From Limnoperna fortunei (Eukaryota; Mollusca; Bivalvia; Mytilida; Modiolidae), in the NCBI GenBank assembly GCA_944474755.1, contig OX104124.1, positions 24,650,452 to 24,714,451 on the forward strand: DNA of 64,000 nt, in the 5' to 3' direction. How positions within the stretch are numbered: the stretch's first letter is position 1; each line of letters opens with the position of its first letter. Made by a program: the position numbers and the translations under genes. The notes under the pieces were generated by a model. It worked only from the letters and a program-made list of their open reading frames with translations, did not search any database and was not told the origin of the DNA. Of the stretch, positions 1 to 11,159 are shown piece by piece.

Positions 1-160
1 TTTTTTGTGATACTGTATTTCAACAAATGTATATGTATAAACAATTTTTTTAATTATTGTTCTTTCATAAATTTTGAATCTGAAAAAAAACAAAAAATTT
101 TAAATGATAAAATCTATAGACAGTTCTAAACTATCAATTGCATCACAGTAAAAATATATA
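1..160. other. AT-rich flank, nothing recognised
   Basis: Low-complexity AT-rich sequence with no open frame, RNA signature or repeat that I can support. Confidence 0.5.
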
Positions 161-366
161 GGCGATGAGTTGACTAGAGGTTTTTAAAAATCGGCGATGA
201 GTCGACCAGCGGATTTTAAAATCGGCGATGAGTTGACCAACCTCTAGCTACAATAATGTAGCTACTTTTTTTTTTAAGAGTAATGGGACCTCTTTGTAGC
301 TCCGTCCATCAAAAAAAAAAGGAGCTACATTATTGTAGCTAACCAACCTCGATTGGCGATGAGTCG
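161..366. repeat. Short tandem repeat with GGCGATGAG core, interrupted by a MITE
   Basis: The motif GGCGATGAGTYGACC or a close variant occurs four times (about 161, 193, 223 and 355), with the first three spaced about 31 bp apart. The third copy is interrupted by the small element at 245-341. Removing that element and one copy of its target duplication restores the repeat, which shows that the element inserted later. Confidence 0.6.
245..341. mobile_element. 97-bp MITE with 19-bp perfect TIRs and 9-bp target duplication
   Basis: The left end TAGCTACAATAATGTAGCT (245-263) is the exact reverse complement of the right end (323-341). The element is flanked by the direct repeat ACCAACCTC at 236-244 and 342-350. 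Inside there is only a T run, an A run and a short unique core. A 9-bp duplication with TIRs fits Mutator-like (MULE) elements, so this is probably a non-autonomous MULE MITE. The TIR is itself nearly palindromic. The structure is seen directly; the superfamily is inferred. Confidence 0.8.
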
Positions 367-430
367 TCCTGTTACCGAACTTTCATATGATTTTACAAGT
401 CAATCTTGAATTTTTTTGTAAATATGTATG

Positions 431-1449
431 CAGGGGTCACCACACTCTAAAAAAGTAGGGAGAAGTGACTTCTCCCTGGCAGCCAAACAGGGAGAAGTCA
501 GGCCCTGATAGGGAGACTTCAGGAGACACTAGGGAGAAGTCAGGTGGACCGTACAAATAAATAATTTCGCAGTAGTTACATACATTTTTCATTATTTACA
601 TCAAATTCCAGGATTATTTCTCTTGTGTTTTAAAACCATAACACACTTAGATTCAGTTTTTTTTCTTTCTTTTTCATTATTATTCATGGTATGCAATATC
701 AAACAGCACATAACCTTTAGCATTTGTACTGATCCAAATTGCTTCATGGGACACCCATCTACAGAGCTTATCATGATGTCAATAATTACTATACATCTTT
801 ATTCTTTCAAATGAAGCTCAAATACTTATCAAAGAAAATTGTTTAAGTACAATACTCTTTTAAAGAACTGAAGTTTGAAACCAATTAAAAGTGTTTGTTT
901 ATCAAAAATATTACGATTTTTCATTATGGGCCGTTGTACATTACTTTTCTTCGTTGTTCACTTCCGGTAATTAGTCACATCCGGTAAATAAACAAATTCT
1001 GAGATGACAACAATGCTCCCCTATAGTTAGGTTTTATTTTTATTTTAAAATACTTTGTCGCTATTAGGTGTATATAATTTATGTAAATATTTTACCTGTG
1101 ACTATCTCATACCAATTTATATTGGGTGTACCAATCAAGTGGTAGATCATCCATACAAAAGAAGAAGAAGAAGAATGGCGCGTAATACATTTGAAAGACG
1201 TAAATCGTTTGAAAATATGTTAAATACTCATATTGTTTGCCGTTTTTTATTGGAATTACACATTTACTGATAAATTGGTAGTCAGGGTGAAGTATTTGGA
1301 CCAGATTTACAAGTATCTTATGTGAACCATCGGGCGACTTAAGGGAAATGACAGGGCGACTTCGACTTCGCTTTTGAGGCGCCATAGGGCGACTTCAGGT
1401 CCTAGTAGGGCGACTTTGTCGCCCACTTCGCCCAGTGTGGTGAGCCCTG
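431..1449. mobile_element. About 1-kb non-autonomous DNA transposon candidate (TIRs)
   Basis: The left terminus CAGGGGTCACCACACT (431-446) and the right terminus AGTGTGGTGAGCCCTG (1434-1449) are inverted repeats with one mismatch. TGTATG directly abuts both ends (425-430 and 1450-1455). Subterminal short repeats differ between the ends: GGGAGAAGTCAGG-like on the left (about 465-550) and GGGCGACTT-like on the right (about 1333-1432). The CAGGG...CCCTG ends resemble hAT elements, but those normally make 8-bp duplications, so the superfamily is uncertain. No transposase frame is visible; the small ORFs inside look like chance. Confidence 0.6.
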
Positions 1450-1589
1450 TGTATGTGATGTTTTTTTCATTGGTCAGTGTCTTTTGTTGTCAGGTGCAGT
1501 TGTTGCCTTGTCTTTCAGTGTGTTGAATGCTTCAGGGATATGTTAAAAATGGTAGGGAAAAAACGAGTCGCAGGAACTTGTAGACGTTG

Positions 1590-2060
1590 TCACGACTGGT
1601 GAATGCTGGTGTGGCTGTGACTTGAAACCAGCTTTCTCTTGCAGCGTTGAGTGCCCGAATCCACCAGGGTGAAAGTTTCTTCAGCTTCCAGTGTCATAAC
1701 CTGCTCTATTGGGTCTTCTTCAATGGACAGCTCTTGAGTTTCTGCAGGGACACTGAAGGACTCTGGTGATGTTGAAAGATGACTGGTTGATACTGGTGGG
1801 ACCCGTGGAGTTGTCTGAGTATGGAATAGTTTAGCAGTCTCGAAAAGTCTGGTACTCTCGGCAGCTGGGTGTGGGACAAGGGTGGTGCACATTGAGCATG
1901 GAAGGTAACCCGTCGTTTAAGTTCCTTCTGTTCTGGGTAATCTTTCTGGGTCATACGAGTGCACCTGCATGTCCTGTGATAGAACTTATCACAGCAAAAA
2001 CATAGTAGGGACTCATGACGAGGTCGAATGACAGAAGAACACTGCAGTTGACTGACATTT
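1590..2060 (-). pseudogene. Broken transposon-type protein with PHD-like Cys/His finger and the start of a FLYWCH-like region
   Basis: Read on the minus strand, one frame gives a Cys/His cluster with CFCCDKFYHRTC followed by CRCTRM and later FHAQC, as in the PHD-like fingers of mollusc transposon proteins. At about 1850-1890 the frame shifts to one that is rich in Ser, Thr and Pro and ends near FTLVDSGTQRCKRKLVSS. That segment resembles the opening of a FLYWCH zinc-finger domain, which often accompanies MULE transposases. The FLYWCH core is missing and a stop follows, so this is a frameshifted remnant. Recognition is by motif only. Confidence 0.45.
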
Positions 2061-3740
2061 TATAAAATACCTGGGATGACCAAGTATTTATGTCACTGTG
2101 CGGCTTTGCCAAGCTAACATCAACAGGAGCCGCTTGGCTCCTAAAGTACTTCTCATTTAAAATAACACAAGCTCAATTGCAGTCATTAAAATTTTTTGAT
2201 CTACGGTTATGACATGTAATTAAGCTTATCAGTTACTAATAATTATATTGTTGTTAACAAAATTTGATTTGATTAATGTCCTTAAGACTTAATTAATTTT
2301 AATTATATTATTGAATTATTTACCAATTCAAACAGTATCCAATTAACTATTCTTAAAGAGTTGTAATTAACATGTATAATTTTTTCTGTAGTATGATATT
2401 AAATTATTTTATTATCATATTTATTTATTTCAATTACTTTCCTCTATCGGGCAGACTTGTCTTACTGCGGTCCGATTGTCTTATTAACTGGGCTGACTTG
2501 TCTCGAATATCAGACCGAGTTGTCTCGGTCCGAGTTGTCCTCGGCCTAGCTAGTTGTCTGGTTAATCTAGTTTACATGTAAGACTGCAGTTGGTACAACG
2601 TAAATGTGAATAAAAATGGGTAATAAATATAGATACAGACTGAGCAAACATTTGTTGAATAAAAGCATGTTTATAAAAACTTAATTTAAACAGTACATGT
2701 AAAACTTAAAATGGCTTAATTTCCAACTGGTGCCTAAAGGAAATTAATATTCAGCTTTGTTACCTGTTAACCAGATGTAACATAGGATGTTTAATTGAAT
2801 AACTGGAAGTTAGAAGAGAGATTTTATTGAGAGCAAATAAATAAAACTGTACATTTATATTTAAAAGTTTGTGAGCACAGGTTTCAATATGACAGTTATC
2901 AATTATAGATCATTGAGTGATTACATAAAATTACTTATAATCAACATTGTCAAACTCTAAACTCTTCCTGTACAAGTGACTGTTAATGGATAAAGGTAAC
3001 CAAACAACACGATTTGAAACTCTAAACATGTAAAATATAAATTAAGCAGACCAGGAAAAAATGTTACTTGTTTCAAATTTGCCACTAAGAATATTTCTGC
3101 ATATTTCTAGGGTAAGCATTTACCAAGTCTGATTAAGTTCATGTCAGAGTCGTAGGTTTTTAAAAATACATAGAAAACCAACCTAACAACATTAGCCAAA
3201 AGCCAAGGGACAGTTACAAATCTGGATATATATAGACAAACAAAACAAAAAAACATAAAACATAAAACACAGAAAGAGAGTAACCTGAACCCAATAAAAA
3301 CCATGGGTGCACTCAGGTCCAATCACAGTTAACTGTCCCTTAAACAGAGTTAAACATTACTTGTATAACGAAATAAAACATTTTTTGTGTGTTGTACAGT
3401 ATAAATCTGTTTCTTTATCTTGAAAATAGTCTCTCTGTGTAACATTGGACATTACAAGTGGCTAGTTACTTAGTAAAAACATATAGTCTTGCCAATTTAT
3501 AACCAAGAATTAAAAAAAACTTCAGCTGTATTATAGTGAAATGTGTGTTTTTAAAATGTTTGTTTGTTTATTAGACTGATACTTCTCATTTTTTACCAGG
3601 AGTTAATGTTTTCCCAAGAGTGCACTGTAAGGACACGCAGAGATCAGAATTTGGGTAATGCTTCACGAACAGGATTCTATCTTTTATTTCAAGAAAAATA
3701 TATAGTAGAAAAATATTTAGTTGGATTAATACCAATGCAT
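2061..3740. other. AT-rich non-coding stretch upstream of EXOC3
   Basis: No gene is supported. A degenerate GAGTTGTCT/GACTTGTCT motif recurs between about 2450 and 2570. The upstream untranslated exon and promoter of EXOC3 should lie in or before this stretch, because the ATG exon is preceded by a splice acceptor, but I could not identify them. Confidence 0.4.
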
Positions 3741-4022
3741 AGAATGTTTATAACCAAACTATTAAATTCCCATCGAGACTAGCCATTGGTATAATACACA
3801 GACTGCCATAGAATGTTTATAACCAAACTATTAAATTCCCATCGAGACTAGCCATTGGTATAATACACAGACTGCCATAGAATGTTTATAACCAAACTAT
3901 TAAATTCCCATCGAGACTAGCCATTGGTATAATACACAGACTGCCATAGAATGTTTATAACCAAACTATTAAATTCCCATGGAGACTAGCCATTGGTATA
4001 ATACACAGACTGCCATAGAATG
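3741..4022. repeat. Minisatellite, 69-bp unit, about 4 copies
   Basis: The motif AGAATGTTTATAACC recurs at 3741, 3810, 3879 and 3948, and a partial copy starts at 4017, giving an exact 69-bp period. The copies are almost identical. The array lies about 280 bp upstream of the EXOC3 start exon. Confidence 0.95.
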
Positions 4023-4302
4023 TAATACATCAGAATGATCAGATATTATTATCATTATCTTTTTGTTTGTCCATGGATAGATCTTGTTAAAATCCACCAT
4101 AAATATATATCCCAGGTAATAACACTATCAATCCTAATGAAAACAAACAAGAATTTTTCAACTCAGAATTAAAAACTGCTCACAATGTCCATTTTTATAA
4201 AGAAAATGAGTACCTAACTTGAAATAACGGATTTAATATTGGTAAATTTGATACAATAGTGTTTGTATTTATAAACCCTTTTTTATTTGTTATTCTTTTC
4301 AG

Positions 4303-4392
4303 ACAATGAGTTTACCAGCACCACTAGACTTGGGTAGGATGGAGGCAGAGGCCAAGGAAAATGCAGCAAAGCACATCTCCAGTCTTCTGCAG
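4303..4392 (+). CDS. EXOC3: EXOC3 coding exon 1 (start codon)
   Basis: The acceptor TTCTTTTCAG ends at 4302. The exon opens with ACA directly before the ATG at 4306, which gives A at -3, a favourable start context. It codes for residues 1-29 (MSLPAPLDLGRMEAEAKENA and onward) and ends in phase 0 at donor CAG|GTATAC. The acceptor before the ATG shows that the 5' UTR is split. This N-terminus is the least conserved part of the protein, so the start is inferred from the frame and the lack of an upstream extension. Confidence 0.85.
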
Positions 4393-4618
4393 GTATACTT
4401 TAGCTAAGGCAAGGGTTGTGCTGGGCTTCACAAATGTCACCATTTGCAATTTTTTATTTCAAATGGCGCCAAAATATTGTCTGGGGATTTTTTTGGTGAG
4501 AGTATATTTTTATTGCAAACAGACCAAAATAACCGGACAAATGACCATAAATCATTTAAAAGAGTTCTTCTAGATCACACACATACATAAGGGACAGTCT
4601 GGTGTAGAGTTTAACACA
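4393..4618. other. Intron 1, first part
   Basis: Unique AT-rich intron sequence. An open frame at 4361-4573 is exon 1 read in another frame and is not supported. Confidence 0.5.
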
Positions 4619-5074
4619 ACTTATAGATAGTGTATATCCTGATTGTCACCACAACAGGTGTCTAAAGCATAGTGTCTGTCGCCATTGTTGATTGATATCC
4701 TGATTGTCACCACAACAGGTGTCTAAAGCATAGTGTCTGTAGCCATTGTTTATATCCTGATTGTCACCACAACAGGTGTCTAAAGCATAGTGTTTGTAGT
4801 CTGTCACCACAACAGGTGTCTAAAGCATAGTGTTTGTAGCCTGTCACCACAACAGGTGTCTAAAGCATAGTGTCTGTAGCCATTGTTGATTGATATCCTG
4901 ATTGTCACCACAACAGGTGTCTAAAGCATAGTGTCTGTAGCCATTGTTGATTGATATCCTGATTGTCACCACAACAGGTGTCTAAAGCATAGTGTCTGTA
5001 GCCATTGTTGATTGATATCCTGATTGTCACCACAACAGGTGTCTAAAGCATAGTGTCTGTAGCCATTGTTGATT
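4619..5074. repeat. Minisatellite in intron 1, 61-bp unit with shortened variants
   Basis: Full units containing GATTGTCACCACAACAGG and AAAGCATAGTGTCTGTAG recur with a 61-bp period (ATATCCTG at 4893, 4954 and 5015). Near 4740-4860 shorter units lack the GATTGATATCC part. Confidence 0.9.
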
Positions 5075-6228
5075 GAACATACTTTCTTTGATCGTACTTC
5101 ACTAAAAAATATAAATTACAAAGAATGAAAATCTCAGAATTAACAAGATAACAGTTTCTGAACAGTTTTTGAGTCTTAATTTTATAACTTTTTAAACTTT
5201 GGGTTAGAAATAGATCGAGGACGAAGTGTTGTTAAGAAATTTCTAAAAATTAATAATACAATGCAATTACTTCCCTTGTTTTTCAGTGAAATGAACAAAT
5301 TTGCAAATGTACCTGGGAGATATTTCTAAATTTGTATTACAAATAATAAATTTAATAAAAAAAGACACATTTAAAACAATAGATTTGAAGACATTTGGGG
5401 TTTTATATGTTTTAAATTAAACAATGAAAATAAAATGGAGTATTTGACCTTAAGTGCTGTATTATAGTTCAGATAACACAGTTCCAGCTCCAAGCTTATC
5501 TAGTACAATGATAAGATTGACGTTTCCAAACTGTGAAATAAATTGCCTAGTTCGTTATATCACTGATCTCCCTAGATAGGTGACACGTAAAGCTAAGCTA
5601 CACTACTACAGAACAGTCTGACCAACAGTGTTATTTTGTTGGTGTAGGACATTAAAAACTCAAGAAGACAAGCAAAGATTCCAATAAACTACAGTGTTAA
5701 CAAAGTGAATTTCTTGAAGGCAATGCTTCCACTACTTGTACAGAATATGAGCAATTTACTATCATCATATTGTAACATAATACAACATTTTTCCTTAGAT
5801 CTTGTTATATATTAATCACACTTAATCTGAGCAAAATCATTCTTTAACATAAGAGGTTTCAATTGAAACCACAGTTAATGTCACCTGATAAAAATCCCCT
5901 TTCAAATACATTTGAAGTAGGCGGGGCTTAGCCATGGTATAATCAACCAACTTTTTAGCTATTCCATAGAGTAAGCCCCACCTCTTACCGTAATTCAAAA
6001 TACCAAATGAACTACATACATCGTTTAGACTAACAGTGTAGCACGTGATCATCTGAAAACAATAGTGTTACGTCCATTTCAATTTCTATTGATTGAATTA
6101 TGTTACAAAACATATATACCACGCCCTTTATGCAAGCGTCTCCTAGTTTAAATACGTTTAATGGTAAAAGACGTGGTATATATAATTCATAACCTCTATG
6201 AGATAGAAGTATGAAGTATTGAGAAAAA
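5075..6228. other. Intron 1, unique sequence with two imperfect inverted repeats
   Basis: There is no gene here. GGCGGGGCTTA (about 5920) pairs with TAAGCCCCACC (about 5972). TATATACCACG (about 6113) pairs with CGTGGTATATA (about 6171). Both could be ends of small foldback elements, but I see no target duplications. Confidence 0.4.
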
Positions 6229-6340
6229 GTATTGTGCTGCTCATGTCTAATCTTGTGCTGCTCATGTCTAATCTTGTGCTGCTCATGTCTAATCTTGTGC
6301 TGCTCATGTCTAATCTTGTGCTGCTCATGTCTAATCTTAA
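6229..6340. repeat. Short minisatellite, 21-bp unit, 5 copies
   Basis: TTGTGCTGCTCATGTCTAAT is repeated five times in perfect 21-bp register. Because the period is a multiple of three, it opens frames on both strands (LVLLMSN repeated on the plus strand). Those frames are by-products of the repeat. Confidence 0.95.
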
Positions 6341-6575
6341 TATACCAACTTGCCAGATTTGCTCAGCTATAAAAATTCTTTGCAAACAAATCTTTTCAGT
6401 CATTGTGTGATCTAGCAATAGTGGTACCAATACACAAGTAGAATACAGGTACATGTATATTGCCCAATCTGAACATACATAAAAAAAATGTTTTTTACTT
6501 TGGTACCAGATTTGTGAAAATTGGTGAAAGAAAAAAGTTATTGAAATTTGTTGTGCCAGCTTTTTAGAACCCAAA

Positions 6576-7217
6576 GCAAGCCCTGGTAAGGTTGTCACCA
6601 ATCCACGGTGGGATTAAGTAAAGGGTTTGCAAGCCCTGGTAAGGTTGTCACCAATCCACGGTTGGATTAAGTAAAGGGTTAGCAAGCCCTGGTAAGGTTG
6701 TCACCAATCCACGGTTGGATTAAGTAAAGGGTTTGCAAGCCCTGGTAAGGTTGTCACCAATCCACGGTTGGATTAAGTAAAGGGTTAGCAAGCCCTGGTA
6801 AGGTTGTCACCAATCCATGGTGGGATTAAGTAAAGGGTTTGCAAGCCCTGGTAAGGTTGTCACCAATCCATGGTTGGATTAAGTAAAGGGTTAGCAAGCC
6901 CTGGTAAGGTTGTCACCAATCCACGGTGGGATTAAGTAAAGGGTTAGCAAGCCCTGGTAAGGTTGTCACCAATCCACGGTGGGATTAAGTAAAGGGTTAG
7001 CAAGCCCTGGTAAGGTTGTCACCAATCCACGGTGGGATTAAGTAAAGGGTTAGCAAGCCCTGGTAAGGTTGTCACCAATCCACGGTTGGATTAAGTAAAG
7101 GGTTAGCAAGCCCTGGTAAGGTTTTCACCAATCCACGGTTGGATTAAGTAAAGGGTTAGCAAGCCCTGGTAAGGTTGTCACCAATCAACAGAGGGATCGG
7201 GTAAAGGGTGAGCAAAA
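6576..7217. repeat. Minisatellite in intron 1, 53-bp unit, 12 copies
   Basis: Units begin with GCAAGCCCTGGTAAGG and recur every 53 bp (6576, 6629, 6682 and onward). They are near-identical, with GGTTGG/GGTGGG and TTTGC/TTAGC variants. Each unit holds a donor-like CTG|GTAAGG, but none matches an EXOC3 exon. Confidence 0.95.
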
Positions 7218-7890
7218 CTTACTCATTTTCTGCTTTGTCTACCCTTTAAAGTGGACATTCTGTTCCTTTGGCTTCATCTCCTGATTTGCATTTATAATTC
7301 ATAGAAAAGTCAGATGAAGATTTATGGATATATGAGTGTGGACACTTGTAGACTGCCCACTGTGCACTGATAAAAAAAGCCAAATTTACTGTAGTGTAGG
7401 TGGTCTACAATGTACTTATTTATTAAGCACACCACTGTCCAATCTACTAATACCTTTTATATGGTAAAATTAAAAAACATTCATGCGTTTGTCTTTCTGT
7501 CATGTTTGATTAAAATGAAAACTAAATTGGATATTCAGAAACCATGACAAACTTAGCTAAGGAAATGCCTAGGCGTAAAGTTACAATTTTGATTGGCTAC
7601 ATCATTCATGCATGTAGCCAATCGAAAACTCGCTTTCATATATTGTCAATCAGTGTATTTTGTACAAAAGTATTAATAGCTTGTTATGATTGTGATAATT
7701 ATTAGTTTTGTTTATGGATTGAAATATCTGCCACAATGCTGTATATTTTACTTGCTTCTTTTAAACAATTTCTTGGTTGATGTTTTAAAGATGTGACACC
7801 ATATGAAAACCTTCTAGCCCGGGAATTTCTCAGCTAAGTTTGTCAGGGTTTTGTGGACACACATGGACACAGAAACCCTGACTTGTGAGG
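7218..7890. other. Intron 1, unique sequence with a 12-bp perfect hairpin
   Basis: No gene is visible. GATTGGCTACAT (7591-7602) pairs perfectly with ATGTAGCCAATC (7612-7623) around a 9-nt loop. Confidence 0.5.
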
Positions 7891-9749
7891 ATGTACAAAG
7901 GGTAGTGGGGTAGACATGTTAGCTTTACCCACCTTGTTACCATCAGTACAAAGGGTGGCGAGGTTGACATGCTAGCTTTGCCCACCTTGTTACCATCAGT
8001 ACAAAGGGTGGCGAGGTTGACATGCTAGCTTTACCCTCCTTGTTGCCATCAGTACAAAGGGTGGCTGGGTAGACGTGCTAGCTTTACCCATCTTGTTACC
8101 ATTAGTACAAAGGGTGGCACTGTAGACATGCTAGCTTTGCCCACCTTGTTACCATCAGTACAAAGGGTGGCTGGGTAGACGTGCTAGCTTTATCCACCTT
8201 GTTACCATCAGTACAAAGGGTGGCCTGGTAGACATGCTAGCTTTGCCCATCTTGTTACCATTAATACAAAGGGTGGCCCTGAAGACATGCTAGATATAGC
8301 TTTGCCCATCTTGTTACCATCAGTACAAATAATGGCCCCGTAGACATGCTAGCTTTGCCCACCTTGTTACCATCAGTACAAAGGGTGGCACTGTAGGCAT
8401 GCTAGCTTAGCCCACCTTGTTACCATCAGTACAAAGGGTGGCCTGGTAGACATGCTAGCTTTGCCCACCTTGTTACCATCAGTACAAAGGGTGGCCTGGT
8501 AGACATGCTAGCTTTGCCCACCTTGTTACCATCAGTACAAATGATGGCACTGTAGGCATGCTAGCTTAGCCCACCTTGCTACCATCAGTACAAAGGGTGG
8601 CCCAGTAGACATGCTAGCTTTGCCCACCTTGTTACCATCAGTACAAAGTGTGGCACTGTAGGCATGCCAGCTTTGCCCACCTTGTTACCATCAGTAAAAA
8701 GGGTGGCCTGGTAGACATGCTAGCTTTGCCCACCTTGTTACCATCAGTACAAAGGGTGGCCTGGTAGACATGCTTGCTTTGCCCACCTTGTTACCATCAG
8801 TACAAAGGGTGGCACTGTAGGCATGCTAGCTTTGCCCACCTTGTTACCACCAGTACAAATGGTGGCACTGTAGGCATGCTAGCTTTACCCACGTTGTTAC
8901 CATCAGTACAAAGGGTAGCCATGTAGGCATGCTAGCTTTGCCCACCTTGTTTTTCATCAGTACAAAGGGTGGCTGGGTAGACGTGCTAGCTTTGCCCACC
9001 TTGTTACCATCAGTACAAAGACTGGATGGGTAGACATGCTAGCTTTGCCCACCTTCTTACCATCAGTACAAAGACTGGATGGGTAGACATGCTAGCTTTG
9101 CCCACCTTGTTACCATCAGTACAAAGGGTGGCACTTAAGACATGCTAGCTTTGCCCACCTGTTTATTCAGTACAAAGGGTGGCCTGGTAGACATGCTAGC
9201 TTTGCCCACCTTGTTATTCAGTACAAAGGGTGGCCATGTAGACATGCTTGATTTGCCCACCTTGTTACCATCAGTACAAAACTGGATGGGTAGACATGCT
9301 AGCTTTGCCCACCTTGTTACCATCAGTACAAAGGGTGGCCTGGTAGACATGCTTGCTTTGCCCACCTTGTTACCATCAGTACAAAGGGTGGCACTGTAGG
9401 CATGCTAGCTTTGCCCACCTTGTTACCACCAGTACAAATGGTGGCACTGTAGGCATGCTAGCTTTACCCACGTTGTTACCATCAGTACAAAGGGTAGCCA
9501 TGTAGGCATGCTAGCTTTGCCCACCTTGTTTTTCATCAGTACAAAGGGTGGCTGGGTAGACGTGCTAGCTTTGCCCACCTTGTTACCATCAGTACAAAGA
9601 CTGGATGGGTAGACATGCTAGCTTTGCCCACCTTGTTACCATCAGTACAAAGACTGGATGGGTAGACATGGTAGCTTTGCTCACCTTGTTACCATTGGTA
9701 CAAAGGGTGGCACTATAGACATGCTAGCTTTGCCCAGCTTTAACCATCA
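7891..9749. repeat. Large minisatellite in intron 1, 53-bp unit, about 35 copies
   Basis: Units of AGTACAAAGGGTGGC, GACATGCTAGCTTTGCC and CACCTTGTTACCATC repeat with a period of about 53 bp and frequent substitutions (CTG/CTT, CCTGG/CACTG). A block near 8861 recurs near 9439, which indicates a later duplication of roughly 580 bp. The array continues at 10647-10805 after an inserted element. The unit does not resemble the neighbouring 53-bp array at 6576. Confidence 0.95.
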
Positions 9750-10646
9750 CAGTCTGTGCAATAAGAATTTATGAGTAAAGGCCATTTGGGCCTACAACAT
9801 GAAGGAACTTACAGGCCCCAAGACAGGTTTGAAGGCCCAAAAAATTTATTGTGAAATTTGATAAAAAGCAAATAAAGTTATTATTCATTTATTTTTATTA
9901 ATATCAGTGTCCAGTTGAGTCCCGGATGAAACTTTAACATGCTGAAGACCATGTCCTCACTCAGCTCATTATCATCATCATCTGAAGTGTCACAGTAACA
10001 CCCTGTAAAGTCATTCTGAAAAGACAAATACAAATGCGAAAAATTAAAAACGTACAAATACTGTATTAACAACATAATAGAAATTACAAATGCATTTCCG
10101 GTGTGTAAACAGGACTCCTACGTTGGGTGAACTATTAATTAAAACTAAAAACTATGGTTTCCTGAACTTTCTTGATTTCCCCGACCATGAACAGAAAAGT
10201 TACCTGAGGATTTCTAATTAACTAAATAAGAAGAAAATAAAATAACAACGATTATCTCCTTACCTTAAGTGTGCACGTTTTCTTCCACGTGGAGTATCCT
10301 TTGGAACTTCTCGAATGGCTTGAAACGAGTCGATCTAATCGGCAGAGATTTTCCGATTGCACCAATTGGGCACATCGTAAATCAATTAATAAATAAGGGA
10401 TTTTCCACTTTTATGCACGAAAATACGCAAATTTATATAAAGAAAATATTGATTGAATGGTTGAGTGATCAAAACGGTTTATCGATTGCACAACACAACT
10501 CGGGCGTTCTTCATGTTAAAGTTATTAGGTCTGAGTGAGAAATTATAAATAACACGCCACTCAGGCGTTTACCTGTTGATGTTTAGAGGCCCGAGTCGGG
10601 TTTTACACGCCTCAGGCGTCTGGCGTGTGGCTTATTTCGCACACTG
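9750..10646 (-). mobile_element. 0.9-kb inserted element splitting the 53-bp array
   Basis: Unique sequence interrupts the array. The left end CAGTCTGTGCAATAAG (9750-9765) and the reverse complement of the right end, CAGTGTGCGAAATAAG (10631-10646), agree at 13 of 16 positions. CCATCA abuts both ends (9744-9749 and 10647-10652). On the minus strand an acceptor-like CTTTTCAG near 10021 is followed by an open segment with an acidic run (CDTSDDDDNELSEDM), a stop and AATAAA-type signals near 9885. A donor-like AAG|GTAAGG lies near 10262. This suggests a small two-exon gene or its remnant, of unknown function. Confidence 0.6.
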
Positions 10647-10805
10647 CCATCAGTACAAAGGGTGGCACTGTAGGCATGCTAGCTTTGCCCACCTTGTTAC
10701 CATCAGTACAAAGGGTGGCACTGTAGGCATGCTAGCTTTGCCCACCTTGTTACCATCAGTACAAAGGGTGGCACTGTAGGCATGCTAGCTTTGCCCTTTG
10801 CCCAC
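10647..10805. repeat. Right-hand part of the interrupted 53-bp array, 3 copies
   Basis: The same AGTACAAAGGGTGGCACTG units as at 7891-9749 resume directly after the inserted element. Confidence 0.95.
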
Positions 10806-11159
10806 CTTATTAAGTGATATTTTTGTTTTTAACTTGTTCTTGGCTTCAAATACTGTAAGCAGCATAATAAAAAAAAATACTCAACCAATCAATATTGGCT
10901 CAGTCTTATTTTTGTTTTAAAGATCCTGGATAAATCTGTAATGTTTGTAAATCTCTGGTGCATACCAATGTTTCATTTAGAAAATTCATCTCTGTAGCAT
11001 TAAAAGGATAGTATCCCTTGCATGTTGGGTTGTACAGTTCTTAAAAAAAAATTAGATGTTTAATATTTGTATTTAATCTTCTTTTTGAGAAATTGAGCAG
11101 TGCATTTAATGTTACAGAAAACAGAAAAAATGGTAGTACTTAGAGGATCTAAAAATGTC
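10806..11159. other. Intron 1, unique sequence
   Basis: AT-rich sequence in which I see nothing that can be annotated. Confidence 0.5.

Noticed and set aside
950..1000. ETS-like CTTCCGGT motifs as the EXOC3 promoter
   Set aside because: They lie inside the TIR-bounded element at 431-1449, over 3 kb from the ATG, with no other promoter evidence.
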